Numbered from the stretch's first letter, positions 1-8,771 are shown. The stretch: DNA of 64,000 bases from Oleispira sp963933055 (GCA_963933055.1 CAWVSY010000009.1:1-64000), one strand, 5' to 3'. Program-made: numbers and translations. Notes: generated from the letters alone by a model not told the origin.

Positions 1-293
1 GGCTTTGGTTGTTCTTCAACTTTCGGCTCTGGTTTTTTCTCTACTTTCTTCTCAACCGGCTTTGGCTTCGGCTTTACTTTCGGCACCTCTGCTTTTTTCC
101 GTTTAATCACTTTAGCCAGAGACGCGGGAACTTTCTCAAGTTCAGTACGTTTGATTTCTGGCAAATCAATTTTGGGAATAACCAAACCAATAACAAACAG
201 GAACGCTAAGAATACGCTTAAAATAATACGAAAATTATTTTGATCAACATCACTCCAAGGCAGTGACGAAGAGCCTAAATGCAGAGTAGACAT
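1..293 (-). CDS. TonB/AgmX-like energy transducer, N-terminal part (runs off left edge)
   Basis: The reading frame opens with ATG at 293 and is still open at base 1, so only about 97 residues are visible. They show a short cytoplasmic N-terminus, one membrane segment (about residues 22-41), then a Pro/Lys/Glu-rich stretch of KPKPKPVEKK type. That layout is typical of TonB and of the AgmX/GltG proteins of Agl-Glt machines, where the linker crosses the periplasm. The start lies one base after the stop of the upstream ExbD gene, so the two are surely co-transcribed. The C-terminal domain, which would decide between TonB and AgmX, is outside the window. Role inferred: transmits motion of the ExbB/ExbD motor to envelope partners. 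Confidence 0.75.
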   Translation of the reverse strand, partial: MSTLHLGSSSLPWSDVDQNNFRIILSVFLAFLFVIGLVIPKIDLPEIKRTELEKVPASLAKVIKRKKAEVPKVKPKPKPVEKKVEKKPEPKVEEQPK

Positions 294-294
294 A

Positions 295-792
295 TTAGCT
301 CGCCTCCGCTTTTTGATTCACCGCAAGAGAAATATTATTGAATTCGGCTTTCGCACACGTATCCATAATTCTCTTAAGCACCGAATAAGGCGTATCTTTA
401 TCTCCCATTATCGTTATCAGCCGCCCTTCTTCTTTAAGAGCTTCTGGCAAGGGAGAGCGAGCTGCCAAATAATCGAGTTCCTTTTTTAAAGAAGGAATAA
501 CCTCGTCTTCCATCGAGGCAATAGCGGCGACTTTTACCACAGAGCGCCCTTGCACTAATACATCATCTTTCGTTACTAAAATACGTACCGTATCTTTTAA
601 CTGATTGGCGGCGATCGATTTAGGCAATTGAATCGCATCGTTATTCAGTACTTCAGAATCATTTTGATTAAGCATCAAAAAGAAAACCAGAATGGTAAAA
701 ATATCCATTAATGCCGTTAGGTTTAACGCTGACTTCTGCGCATTGCGCTTATGATTACGTTGCATGCGCTTGGCACGCTTCGACATTTTCAT
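295..792 (-). CDS. ExbD/TolR-family proton-channel subunit (Asp-containing copy)
   Basis: A 165-residue protein with a basic N-terminus, a single membrane helix (about residues 23-42) and a periplasmic domain, the ExbD/TolR plan. The helix contains the family's functional acid in an LNLTALMDIF context (Asp30), the residue that carries protons in ExbD/TolR. Its ATG overlaps the stop of the upstream ExbD paralogue as ATGA, and a TonB/AgmX-like gene follows one base downstream. With the TolQ/ExbB gene upstream it would form an inner-membrane motor like AglRQS of Myxococcus. Family assignment is firm; the biological output of the motor is inferred from context. Confidence 0.88.
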   Translation of the reverse strand: MKMSKRAKRMQRNHKRNAQKSALNLTALMDIFTILVFFLMLNQNDSEVLNNDAIQLPKSIAANQLKDTVRILVTKDDVLVQGRSVVKVAAIASMEDEVIPSLKKELDYLAARSPLPEALKEEGRLITIMGDKDTPYSVLKRIMDTCAKAEFNNISLAVNQKAEAS

Positions 793-1307
793 GGCGTCAC
801 TCCAGGTGCATTTTGCTCAAGCGCTTCTGCATCACCTAGCGAAACTTCCGGAAATAACACGGCATCAACAACCGATGTCACGACAACCGTTTCAAAACTG
901 CGGCTGGTATCCATAACCGCGACCAGCGTCTGATAGTCAACCTCTGGCGTTGATAGTAAGACAACATCTTTTTTATCAGGAAAGCTTTTCTTAACCTGCT
1001 GTAAGACTTCAGATAACTTTTTGTAATTATGAGCATTTTCGACCGTAGGTATAATACCAACAACGCGTGAGGCTCCACCTGCGGCAACAACAACGTTCAT
1101 ACCCGTTTTACGGATAGTAACTTCAACCGATACATCTTCTGGGCTAACGTTCCCAAGAGAATCTCCCAAAGGCAATTTAAGATCCAATACGGATGTTTGT
1201 GCAAAAACCATGTTTAGTAATAGCACCGGCACCAATACAATCATTAAATTCATGAAGGAAGTAATATCGAGATCGGCCTCTTGTTTTATTCTTTTATGGC
1301 GTCTCAT
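789..1307 (-). CDS. ExbD/TolR-family subunit lacking the conserved Asp
   Basis: A 172-residue ExbD/TolR-like protein: basic N-terminus (MRRHKR), one membrane helix at about residues 15-36, and a periplasmic domain. The position normally held by the proton-carrying Asp is Asn20 in the string DITSFMNLMI, read directly from codon AAT; the other ExbD in this operon keeps the Asp. It lies 13 bases after the TolQ/ExbB gene and overlaps the next ExbD by four bases. Two different ExbD-type subunits per operon are also found in the Agl motor (AglR and AglS). Here one seems to be a structural or regulatory partner. Family call is firm; the mechanistic consequence is inference. Confidence 0.87.
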   Translation of the reverse strand: MRRHKRIKQEADLDITSFMNLMIVLVPVLLLNMVFAQTSVLDLKLPLGDSLGNVSPEDVSVEVTIRKTGMNVVVAAGGASRVVGIIPTVENAHNYKKLSEVLQQVKKSFPDKKDVVLLSTPEVDYQTLVAVMDTSRSFETVVVTSVVDAVLFPEVSLGDAEALEQNAPGVTP

Positions 1308-1320
1308 TAAAACTACTCCG

Positions 1321-1962
1321 CTAACCTTCTTTGTTTGAACCTGGCTTACGCTCAGTAACGATATTCAAGAACTTCACACCAGCCATTTCGATACTGTCGA
1401 TAATTTCATTGGTCTTAGCTTGTAAGAAGGTATGGCAAAGGAGTAAAGGAATCGCAGCCATCAAACCAAAAGCGGTGGTATTCATAGCAATAGAGATTGA
1501 ATTTGAAAGCAACGTTGCTTTATCGGCAGGGGCTGCATTTGCCACTGCTGTAAACGCCGAAATAAGACCCATAATGGTTCCCAAAAGCCCCATCAAGGTA
1601 GCGATGTTCGCCAAGGTTGCAATGTATTGAGTTCGTTTTTCCAGCTGCGGAATGGCTTCCATGACACCTTCTTCCATCGCCAATTCGATATCGTCTCGAC
1701 GGCCGGAAGAAATGCGGTTAATACCTGCTGAAAAAATGGTGGCAATCTTTGCATCAGCAGAATTGGTATAATTCAGAGCGGCACGGAAATCTCTTTTTTG
1801 AAGCATCGGTAATACATCTTCAAACGCTTGACGATTAGAAGATTTTTCTCGTGACAGAAAAATAAAACGTTCAAGAGTAATCGCTAAGCCAATCGCCAAT
1901 ACAATTCCAATTGGGTACATAAAAGTACCCCCTTCTTGAAAAAAGCGAATTATTGAATCCAT
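1321..1962 (-). CDS. MotA/TolQ/ExbB-family proton channel protein
   Basis: A 213-residue inner-membrane protein with a helix near residues 15-35 and two more in the second half (about 110-135 and 150-175), the three-helix TolQ/ExbB/AglR plan. The NIATLMGLLGTIMGLISAF stretch is the characteristic glycine-rich TolQ/ExbB segment. It precedes two ExbD genes and a TonB-like gene. The start at 1962 follows an AGGGGTG ribosome site. A gap of about 125 bases with an inverted repeat separates it from the upstream 97-residue gene, so it could have its own promoter or a processing point. It is closer in layout to Agl/Tol motors than to a siderophore TonB set, because large TPR proteins share the operon. 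Confidence 0.9.
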   Translation of the reverse strand: MDSIIRFFQEGGTFMYPIGIVLAIGLAITLERFIFLSREKSSNRQAFEDVLPMLQKRDFRAALNYTNSADAKIATIFSAGINRISSGRRDDIELAMEEGVMEAIPQLEKRTQYIATLANIATLMGLLGTIMGLISAFTAVANAAPADKATLLSNSISIAMNTTAFGLMAAIPLLLCHTFLQAKTNEIIDSIEMAGVKFLNIVTERKPGSNKEG

Positions 1963-2008
1963 CTACACACCCCTATTATTGTCTTTAGTTATTATTTTTT
2001 GTACAGCA

Positions 2009-2034
2009 GGCGCTCTATTCATTAAAAGAGCGCC
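2009..2034 (-). other. Inverted repeat inside the envelope-machine operon
   Basis: GGCGCTCT at 2009-2016 pairs perfectly with AGAGCGCC at 2027-2034 around a 10-base loop. It sits between the 97-residue exported protein and the ExbB gene. No T-run follows it on the minus strand, so it is not a strong intrinsic terminator. It may be an mRNA stabiliser or processing point that sets different levels for the motor and TPR halves of the operon. Confidence 0.45.
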
Positions 2035-2088
2035 GGTAACTTTATGTGAATTAATGTAAGTATACTAATACAAAAACACTAATTCTAT

Positions 2089-2382
2089 TTATTTAGTCAC
2101 ATATCCTTGTGGAGTATAAGAACCATTCTGCTGGAAGTGCTCTAGATACTCGGTCTCTCTTTGCATACTCTTTTTACTGATCGGTTTTAACCAATGCTTG
2201 CGATAACTTTTTATAGGCACAAAAAGCTGCCCGGCTCCTGGCGCTGATTGCCATGGCGTTACATAAAGAACATTAGGTTCTTCACTATTACCCTGAATCG
2301 ATATGCCATCTAACCGTATCACTTCTTCAGCCTGCAAGGAGACACAAGGCAAAAGTAATAAGATAACAAACAGTATTTTCAT
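2089..2382 (-). CDS. Small exported protein of the Agl/Glt-like operon
   Basis: A 97-residue protein with a clear signal peptide (MKILFVILLLLPCVSLQA, likely cut before Glu19 or Glu20) and a short mature domain with no motif I recognise. Its ATG overlaps the stop of the upstream TPR lipoprotein as TAATG, which implies translational coupling. Context suggests a periplasmic accessory of the envelope machine. No function can be assigned from sequence alone. Confidence 0.7.
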   Translation of the reverse strand: MKILFVILLLLPCVSLQAEEVIRLDGISIQGNSEEPNVLYVTPWQSAPGAGQLFVPIKSYRKHWLKPISKKSMQRETEYLEHFQQNGSYTPQGYVTK

Positions 2383-3089
2383 TACTCTTCCCCTGCCAAT
2401 TGTTGCGGTGTCGTTACTTCAGCTTCAGTTTTATCTTTTTTTATCGTGCGAACAATGCGCTGCTCTTCTGGAACCCTACGCTTTAGACCCACCACCCAAG
2501 ACTCTACCGTCGAATCTTTAGACGCGCCTTCTGTTTCGTTTAATGCAACAAGATAGCGTTCGTAATAAAAGAGCGCGGAAGCGTCATCATGCAGGTATAA
2601 ATCGGATAATACCCCCAAGTTATAAAGACTGATCATATCCTCAGGGTTGCATTCAATTGCGCTTAAATACGCGACTTTAGCCTCGGAAAACCGTCCTAAC
2701 TCACGAAGAATAATGCCTTTCAATGATAATGATGGACAAAACTTTTCGTCCACTGCCAATGATTTATTAATACTCATGAGGCTATCGTCATATTTCTCTA
2801 GCGATAACTGGGCAATGGCTAAATTCGACCAAGGGCCTGCAAAATCAGGGTATTCAGAGGTAATATTAAGCAGCATCACCTCTGACTGTTGAAACTTTTC
2901 ATCTCTCAATAAAGTCAGTGCATCGGCAAATGATTGCGTTAATTCTGCAGATAGCATTTTTTCTGTTACCGCTTCTTGCGCATCAATAACTTTAGGTTTT
3001 GGCGGTACAGAGCTGCAACCACTTATCCCAATAGTAATAGCAATAAGCAAACAACAGCCGCGAACTGTATTAACGAATAGCATCGACAT
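2382..3089 (-). CDS. TPR lipoprotein
   Basis: A 235-residue protein with a lipoprotein signal ending ISGC (Cys25), followed by about three tetratricopeptide units in residues 50-190. Strings such as AIECNPEDMISLYNLGVL and FAGPWSNLAIAQLSLEKYDDSL show the TPR pattern. Its 5' end overlaps the 940-residue gene by 20 bases and its stop is coupled to the next gene. Small TPR lipoproteins of this type occur in Agl/Glt and Tol-like operons as outer-membrane-anchored scaffolds (compare GltE/AglT). The TPR and lipoprotein calls are firm; the exact Glt counterpart is not resolved. Confidence 0.82.
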   Translation of the reverse strand: MSMLFVNTVRGCCLLIAITIGISGCSSVPPKPKVIDAQEAVTEKMLSAELTQSFADALTLLRDEKFQQSEVMLLNITSEYPDFAGPWSNLAIAQLSLEKYDDSLMSINKSLAVDEKFCPSLSLKGIILRELGRFSEAKVAYLSAIECNPEDMISLYNLGVLSDLYLHDDASALFYYERYLVALNETEGASKDSTVESWVVGLKRRVPEEQRIVRTIKKDKTEAEVTTPQQLAGEE

Positions 3090-5892
3090 AACTTACCTTC
3101 TTTTCATATCGCGCATATTGCGCTGGCATCAACTTCGCTAAAGATGCAAAACTCTTTTTAACCCATTGATCGTAAAGACCATCAAATGTACGCCCGGTAT
3201 TTGTTTGATGCACTTCGATTGCAGCCTCCTCTAGAGGAAATGCCTGATCTTCTAATAAATAACCATATTCTTCCAACGCAAGCTCATCTAGGCCTTCTGG
3301 TCGTTCTGATTCAAGCAAGCGTTGACTGAACTGGCTATAAAGCTCAGCAATTCGATAAGTCGCTGACGTTGTATACTCAAGCACGCCAATCTGAACCGCT
3401 TGAGTATAGCGATCAAGAGCCGCTTTCATTCGTTTATTTTTACGCTCAATACTTTTCGCTAACGGCAGCGTGATTTTTATTTTGTCGTATTTAATGCGTT
3501 CATTTTCAGCAAGTTCATAAGAAGCTTTTGCAGCCAAATATCTTGAGCGATCAGTTTGATCTTTTCTAGCACCAAGGTGAAGCCATACCATCTTGTTCAT
3601 CCAAAATAAACGCTTAGTATCATCCCCTTGAGTAAGATAAATTTGATCAAGTTTAAAGTGTGCTTCTACCGCAGGATCAAATGGACGCTTATAGTCATGC
3701 GCATACCGTTTATACGTTGCCAGCGCATTATCCAAATCGTTGGCTTTTTCAAAATATTGAGCTGATTGAAATAATGCAATGCGCTGCTGTTCTTTATCAT
3801 TCCCTTGCAACCAGATTAATTTTAATTCGGCCGCGGCTTTCGCCCATTTTTCTTGACTTTCATAAGCAACGATTAATTTAGATGGGATGTCTTTTAATAA
3901 ACGATGCTGCGGATAACGCTTTCTGAAATCTAAAAGCACTGGCACGGCTTGATCATATTTATTTTCAGCCATTAATAAAGTTGCCGCATCAAATTCTGCA
4001 CTTACTTTAATATCACTCTCTGGAACCCGCGCTGCGATACGCAGCCAATTACTCACAGCCAAGTCATAATCACCTGCATTCTTGGCGGCTTCTCCTTGCT
4101 TATAAATAGAGGCGGCTAATTTTTCTCGCAAATCTTTACGTGCTTTCGTTTGTATTTTTTCATACTTTAATGCATCAATAATCGAAGATTCCGCTTGCTC
4201 GTAATTTTCTAAGTAAAAACTTGCATGACCACTCACAAGTGCAGCACCGTATTGGTGACGCAAAGATAACTGGCCTTCTGTATTTTTTGCCAGCATCGCT
4301 GTTTTAAGTGCTTGTTCATAATATTTATCGGCCAATAACATTTCAGCTGTATTAACTAAAACTTGGCCTCGTCGATTATCTTGAGGGTATTCGTCAACAA
4401 AGCGCATGGCACTAGCAACCGTCAATTGCCTCCAAATTGCTTTATCTTCTTTTTTCGGCTGGTGTTTACTGTAAGTTAAAATCGCCGCGTATCCCGATTC
4501 AGCAGCATTTTCATAACCTGGATATTGATAAGCAACAATTTCATAATGATCTTTGGCTAAAGGATATTGACGTAATTCATAAGCAACTTCCGCTAATAGA
4601 AAATGGGCCTTAGCCGCATCTGCTGCGTTAGGAAAGCTGCGAATATATTCACCATACCAATTAATAGCGGCTTGAAGTCTTAGCGCTTTACCTTTTTTCT
4701 GAGCCGTTTTTTGGCCCCACGCATGATTAAAACGCGCCAACCCCCAAATATAATTTGAGAGCCAAGGTTTAATACTTTCTTGCACCGCTACGCTATGCTG
4801 ATTCCAATAATCACCACCAATGCCATAGCTCTTTATGAATATTTTCTGATGCTTACGCATCAAATTTGAATAGCCCGCTTGTTCGTAACCGGTGACAATG
4901 CGTTGATAAAAATCAGGTGCCAATGCATCATTGGGGTAACGTTTAACAAAAGCTCTCAACGTTGAAGCCCCACTTTTATAATATTTCTTGGCATAATATT
5001 GCTTCGCCAAAGTGTCATACATTAAGTGCTCGTAATGTCGATTGCCAACTCGTTGATAAAAAGTATCGATACTTTGCCAATCACCTAAATAATCAAACGT
5101 TATCGCCATGATGCTTAAAATATCATTCAGCATATTTTTCTGGCTGGCCGTCGCGGTCAGCAATTTATCTTCAGTAGAAAATTCAGCATCCAGCACTCGG
5201 GTAAAAGACATCAATGATTCATCATATTTGTTTTGCTTAAACTGCGACCAGCCAAGGAGATACTGCGCATTAAGATAGAATTTATTTTGATGATCACCGC
5301 CAGCAATCAAGCGCTGATAAGAAGATTCAGCTAAATTGTAAACCCCATTCGCATAATAGACTTCACCTAAGCGAAACAATGATTCCAAAAAATAATCCGA
5401 CTCGGGGTATGCAGTGACCAACTGTTCTAGAACTCGAATAGTTTCGAAAGGTTCTCCCGCTAAAGAATAAGCTTTTGCTAACTGGTAAAGGGCAATATCG
5501 TTATCACTACGATCGGGGTATTTTAATAATAAACGCTCATAATCATTAATTGATTCACGCCCTAATGCCACATCTTGAACTTGTACTGAGGATTCAAGTC
5601 CCGCACCACTTTCCCATAAAAGTTCGTCTTTTTGTAAACGCAAATTAGCAATGCGGTGATGAGTTTTTACTCTCAACTCTGCATTATTGGAGACTTCTAA
5701 ATACGCTTTATATTTTTCCATAACTTGGTCATGAGTAATGTCATGATCACTATTCGGCGCAGTATTAACACCGACAACTTTTACATTACTTAATGTCTGA
5801 TTCGAATAATCGACCGTTTGTTCCGATGCTTCAAACAACGCACAAGCGAGCAATAATTGAGTTAGGAAAAAAATCGCTAATATTCTTACCAT
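3070..5892 (-). CDS. Large TPR-repeat lipoprotein
   Basis: A 940-residue protein with a lipobox LLAC (Cys17) and TPR/Sel1-like helical repeats over most of its length. Examples are DNDIALYQLAKAYSLAGEPF, FLESLFRLGEVYYANGVYNL and AKAHFLLAEVAYELRQYPLA, with spacing near 35 residues. The repeats resemble those of YbgF/BamD-type and GltD/GltE-type proteins that bind other envelope components. It starts at TAATG on the stop of the 622-residue gene and overlaps the downstream lipoprotein gene. Its size makes it a plausible periplasm-spanning scaffold linked to the ExbB/ExbD motor. The repeats and lipidation signal are visible; the partners are inferred. Confidence 0.83.
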   Translation of the reverse strand: MVRILAIFFLTQLLLACALFEASEQTVDYSNQTLSNVKVVGVNTAPNSDHDITHDQVMEKYKAYLEVSNNAELRVKTHHRIANLRLQKDELLWESGAGLESSVQVQDVALGRESINDYERLLLKYPDRSDNDIALYQLAKAYSLAGEPFETIRVLEQLVTAYPESDYFLESLFRLGEVYYANGVYNLAESSYQRLIAGGDHQNKFYLNAQYLLGWSQFKQNKYDESLMSFTRVLDAEFSTEDKLLTATASQKNMLNDILSIMAITFDYLGDWQSIDTFYQRVGNRHYEHLMYDTLAKQYYAKKYYKSGASTLRAFVKRYPNDALAPDFYQRIVTGYEQAGYSNLMRKHQKIFIKSYGIGGDYWNQHSVAVQESIKPWLSNYIWGLARFNHAWGQKTAQKKGKALRLQAAINWYGEYIRSFPNAADAAKAHFLLAEVAYELRQYPLAKDHYEIVAYQYPGYENAAESGYAAILTYSKHQPKKEDKAIWRQLTVASAMRFVDEYPQDNRRGQVLVNTAEMLLADKYYEQALKTAMLAKNTEGQLSLRHQYGAALVSGHASFYLENYEQAESSIIDALKYEKIQTKARKDLREKLAASIYKQGEAAKNAGDYDLAVSNWLRIAARVPESDIKVSAEFDAATLLMAENKYDQAVPVLLDFRKRYPQHRLLKDIPSKLIVAYESQEKWAKAAAELKLIWLQGNDKEQQRIALFQSAQYFEKANDLDNALATYKRYAHDYKRPFDPAVEAHFKLDQIYLTQGDDTKRLFWMNKMVWLHLGARKDQTDRSRYLAAKASYELAENERIKYDKIKITLPLAKSIERKNKRMKAALDRYTQAVQIGVLEYTTSATYRIAELYSQFSQRLLESERPEGLDELALEEYGYLLEDQAFPLEEAAIEVHQTNTGRTFDGLYDQWVKKSFASLAKLMPAQYARYEKKVSYVDAIR

Positions 5893-7760
5893 TAAGGGCG
5901 CACCTCTATTTCAGACACATCGCCACGGGCAATTTTTCGCTGCAACGCTTCATCGTATAAACGTGCGATGGATAATCGAGAGCGCGCCAAATAATCTGTA
6001 ATACGCTGCTCTTGCAGCGATAGAAATTGTTGAGCTTTGGCTATCAGTCTATTTTTAGACTCTATTTTTTCTTTCTCGATGGACTCTTTTACTGATGATG
6101 TTTTTTGCAGTGCATCATTCAACCTTACCGTTAGCCCCTGCCACGAAGAACCCGACCACTTGTCGGCCAAACGTGTTTCTAATAATTGATTCTCGGCTTG
6201 TGCAATATAGCGCTTGCTATTAATGACATCGCGCTGTAATTGCCATTGCACAGACGGTTTCATTTCATTTACCTGCCAGATCAGCACACCATTAATACGC
6301 GCCCAGCGTTGCTGATAAAGATCAACATTTCGAGTCGCTGAATTCAGTGTCATTAATTGTTCTAAATTAAGTGATGCCTGTGTTAATTTTTTCAAACTCC
6401 CCTGTTGCTTTCGCGTCGCCAAAACAGACACATCATTATCAGAGTCATTCAGCATTGTTAGCAGCTCAGCATACGCTTTCTCTGATTCAAGAATAATACG
6501 TTGCGCTCGGTTAAATTGAGGGTTTAAATCACGATTCAATGCTTCAGATTTTCGTTGCACAAGCATTGCTTGCCACAATAACAAATCTTGTTCTTTATCT
6601 TCTACGTACTGCGCTAACATGACGAGATCACGATATTCGTACAAACCATTAACAATCAAATCTTCTGAGAGTAATTGGTGTAATAAGCCCGATTCATCAC
6701 TAAAAGGAAGCGTTGAATTTAATTGAGAATGCCAACCCCAACGCGGATCCGTTTGCACTGATATCCATGAATCTAACCAAGCAGCGGCTTCAAGTTTGGT
6801 TTTGGTTGTACTGAGGAATTGTTTCATCGCGACTAAGCGCTTTTCGATCGATTCGTAGCTTTTAATGGCTTGCGTATAGGATTTCATTAATTCAAATACC
6901 TGCGGAATACCTAACATGGATTCCATAACATCAGGATCAAAAAGATTAAAGCGGGTTTGCAGCTCACGCCAAGGCTGAAGTGCACGTTGATAATTTCCCT
7001 GTTCAAAATTAACCCAACCATATTGTAATAAAGCCGCAGGGGTATATGGGCCTTCGAGGCTGATTAACTTAAGGTGTTTCAGTGCCGATTGATTTTCACC
7101 ATTTTCTACAAAATGAATCGCCGAAATCAAATGAATACGATCACGCAAATCTTTTGCTTCTGGCGTTTCTGGCAGATAAAAAATCGCATCTTCGATCAAT
7201 AATTTTAGACTGCGGCCACTCGTATTGCCGCCCATCATAGCGATAATGTAATTGTGTCGAGCGTAACCTGTCCAGATCGCACTGCGCGGCATGCCCTCTA
7301 TGATTTTTTGAGCTTTTATATGCTCACCTAATTCCATATAAGAAGAAGCCATCATAAATTGCAGTTCTGTTTGAGACTCAGCCTTCAAACTTAACGCATC
7401 GATCTGCTCAGCACTGTGCAGAACATTGTAAAACTCCCCCAATTCAAACCAGCGTCTGGCTAGGTAAAACCAAGATTGAGGCGATGATGGTACTGGCTGT
7501 ATCTGCTCAAAAATACGCTGTGCTTCTGCATGCAAACCAAGCGCCAGCAGCATATCTGCTTGCATAATATCAAACTCTTGGCCTAACGACTGATGCTCAC
7601 GCAAAGGCTCTAAAAGCGCTAGTGCAGAGGGATAATCTTCCGTTAAATAGTAAAAATAGTACTCCCCTTTTTTAAGGCGTAGTATTTCCTGCTCAGAAGA
7701 AAGCGCATTTGCTTGGGGCAACCCAAGTAACAAACAACAAACAACCATCAGAAATTTCAT
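5892..7760 (-). CDS. Periplasmic helical-repeat (TPR-like) protein
   Basis: A 622-residue protein with a signal peptide (MKFLMVVCCLLLGLPQANA) and degenerate TPR-like units in the first half, for instance LEPLREHQSLGQEFDIMQAD and LQYGWVNFEQGNYQRALQPW. The C-terminal third (from about residue 420) is long, charged and helical, with strings such as KTSSVKESIEKEKIESKNRL that look like coiled coil. It is followed by the 940-residue lipoprotein in a TAATG overlap. Together the two form the bulk of the operon's envelope material. I do not recognise a named family beyond TPR-like; Agl/Glt GltD-type proteins are the nearest analogy. Confidence 0.75.
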   Translation of the reverse strand: MKFLMVVCCLLLGLPQANALSSEQEILRLKKGEYYFYYLTEDYPSALALLEPLREHQSLGQEFDIMQADMLLALGLHAEAQRIFEQIQPVPSSPQSWFYLARRWFELGEFYNVLHSAEQIDALSLKAESQTELQFMMASSYMELGEHIKAQKIIEGMPRSAIWTGYARHNYIIAMMGGNTSGRSLKLLIEDAIFYLPETPEAKDLRDRIHLISAIHFVENGENQSALKHLKLISLEGPYTPAALLQYGWVNFEQGNYQRALQPWRELQTRFNLFDPDVMESMLGIPQVFELMKSYTQAIKSYESIEKRLVAMKQFLSTTKTKLEAAAWLDSWISVQTDPRWGWHSQLNSTLPFSDESGLLHQLLSEDLIVNGLYEYRDLVMLAQYVEDKEQDLLLWQAMLVQRKSEALNRDLNPQFNRAQRIILESEKAYAELLTMLNDSDNDVSVLATRKQQGSLKKLTQASLNLEQLMTLNSATRNVDLYQQRWARINGVLIWQVNEMKPSVQWQLQRDVINSKRYIAQAENQLLETRLADKWSGSSWQGLTVRLNDALQKTSSVKESIEKEKIESKNRLIAKAQQFLSLQEQRITDYLARSRLSIARLYDEALQRKIARGDVSEIEVRP

Positions 7761-7764
7761 TGCG

Positions 7765-8277
7765 TTACCATTGACTAATAATCAGTTCGGCACGTTGCAT
7801 TTCTTTTTTATCTCGAATGTTTAGTTCGATATACAATGGCTGATCATTTTTTTCGATTTCTTTTTCCATAACAAGCTCTCTGGACTTGCCATTATTATCA
7901 ATGCCTTTAACAACCGCTTTAATGGTATGCGCGCCAGGACCAAGATTAAGATCTTTTAATGGTTGAATAGCACCTTGACGCAAGGCGCTGACTTGTCGTT
8001 CGGTATAGAGATAATGAATTGGCGACTTGTTATCAATAACAACATTAATCGAATAAGGTTCAAAAAATTCATTGCCCGTTAGCGAAAAGAAAAGAGAGGC
8101 TTGCGTCGTCGCAGGACTCAATAAATCTTCCTCAAGCTGATATAAATCTCGATTCAATTGCAGTACTGACTGCTTTACCGAAAACGCTTTCTGGCTCACT
8201 GGGCTTATTTCTTCAGATTTCTCTGCATATACGCTCATCGATGTAACGATCAGCAGCATTGAATATAACAAACGCAT
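7765..8277 (-). CDS. Periplasmic beta-rich protein of unknown function
   Basis: A 170-residue protein with a signal peptide (cut near MSVYA-EKS) and a predicted beta-rich C-terminal half. Residues about 100-170 alternate as strands, with the LNLGPGAHTIKAVVKG pattern of small Ig-like or carbohydrate-binding-like folds. Its ATG overlaps the stop of the CxxC protein as TAATG and its stop is four bases before the next ATG. I cannot name the family. Conserved position between a redox protein and the TPR scaffolds suggests it is part of the same envelope assembly. Confidence 0.68.
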   Translation of the reverse strand: MRLLYSMLLIVTSMSVYAEKSEEISPVSQKAFSVKQSVLQLNRDLYQLEEDLLSPATTQASLFFSLTGNEFFEPYSINVVIDNKSPIHYLYTERQVSALRQGAIQPLKDLNLGPGAHTIKAVVKGIDNNGKSRELVMEKEIEKNDQPLYIELNIRDKKEMQRAELIISQW

Positions 8278-8771
8278 TATTTAATTCCTTCTTGTAACCA
8301 TTGCTTTTTCTGCAGCCAATCATTCAACACACCGGCAATTTCGCTTCTTCGCTCATCTAAATCTTGTAAAAATATATGATCTAAAGTGCCATTGGGTGAA
8401 ATCAACATAACCGCTGGGTTAGGCCTAAATAGCCACGATTCTTTATTAGTTGACTCGTATCTCAAAATTGGTAATCGCGACCAAGGGGCTTGGTAACCTT
8501 CTTCTGGTTGCCAGATAACCCATGTCACTAGTCCATCTACCGCTCGACTTTCTGCTAGATACTGCCATTGAATTAACCGCTCAGCACAGCCATCACAGTC
8601 ATCTAACCAAATAAGCATAACAGGCTTGCCAACCTGCTCAGACAAGCGTTTGGGCGCACCATTCTCACTGGCCATTACAAAGTCGGGAATACTATCTCCA
8701 AGCTCTAATGCTTGGGTATTAGAGGAAGCACTAAACATGATTAAAAATAGCGCCCAAATTCTAAAAACCAT
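8277..8771 (-). CDS. TlpA/AhpC-like thioredoxin-fold protein with CDGC motif
   Basis: A 164-residue exported protein (signal peptide about residues 1-21) with the start of a redoxin domain (LGDSIPDFVMASENG), a strand PVMLIWLDDCDGCAERL carrying a CxxC pair at Cys59 and Cys62, and a later segment PNPAVMLISPNGTLDHIF that supplies the cis-Pro loop and last strands typical of TlpA/ResA. It is the first gene of the operon of envelope proteins. A disulfide oxidoreductase or isomerase role for the operon's periplasmic partners is plausible. The four cysteines visible in the small downstream proteins are few, so its substrate is open. Confidence 0.75.
   Translation of the reverse strand: MVFRIWALFLIMFSASSNTQALELGDSIPDFVMASENGAPKRLSEQVGKPVMLIWLDDCDGCAERLIQWQYLAESRAVDGLVTWVIWQPEEGYQAPWSRLPILRYESTNKESWLFRPNPAVMLISPNGTLDHIFLQDLDERRSEIAGVLNDWLQKKQWLQEGIK

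Noticed and set aside
9..209. A short plus-strand gene at the left end.
   Set aside because: It is the antisense of the Pro/Lys-rich linker of the TonB/AgmX-like gene and is Phe/Leu/Arg-rich as expected for a shadow frame.
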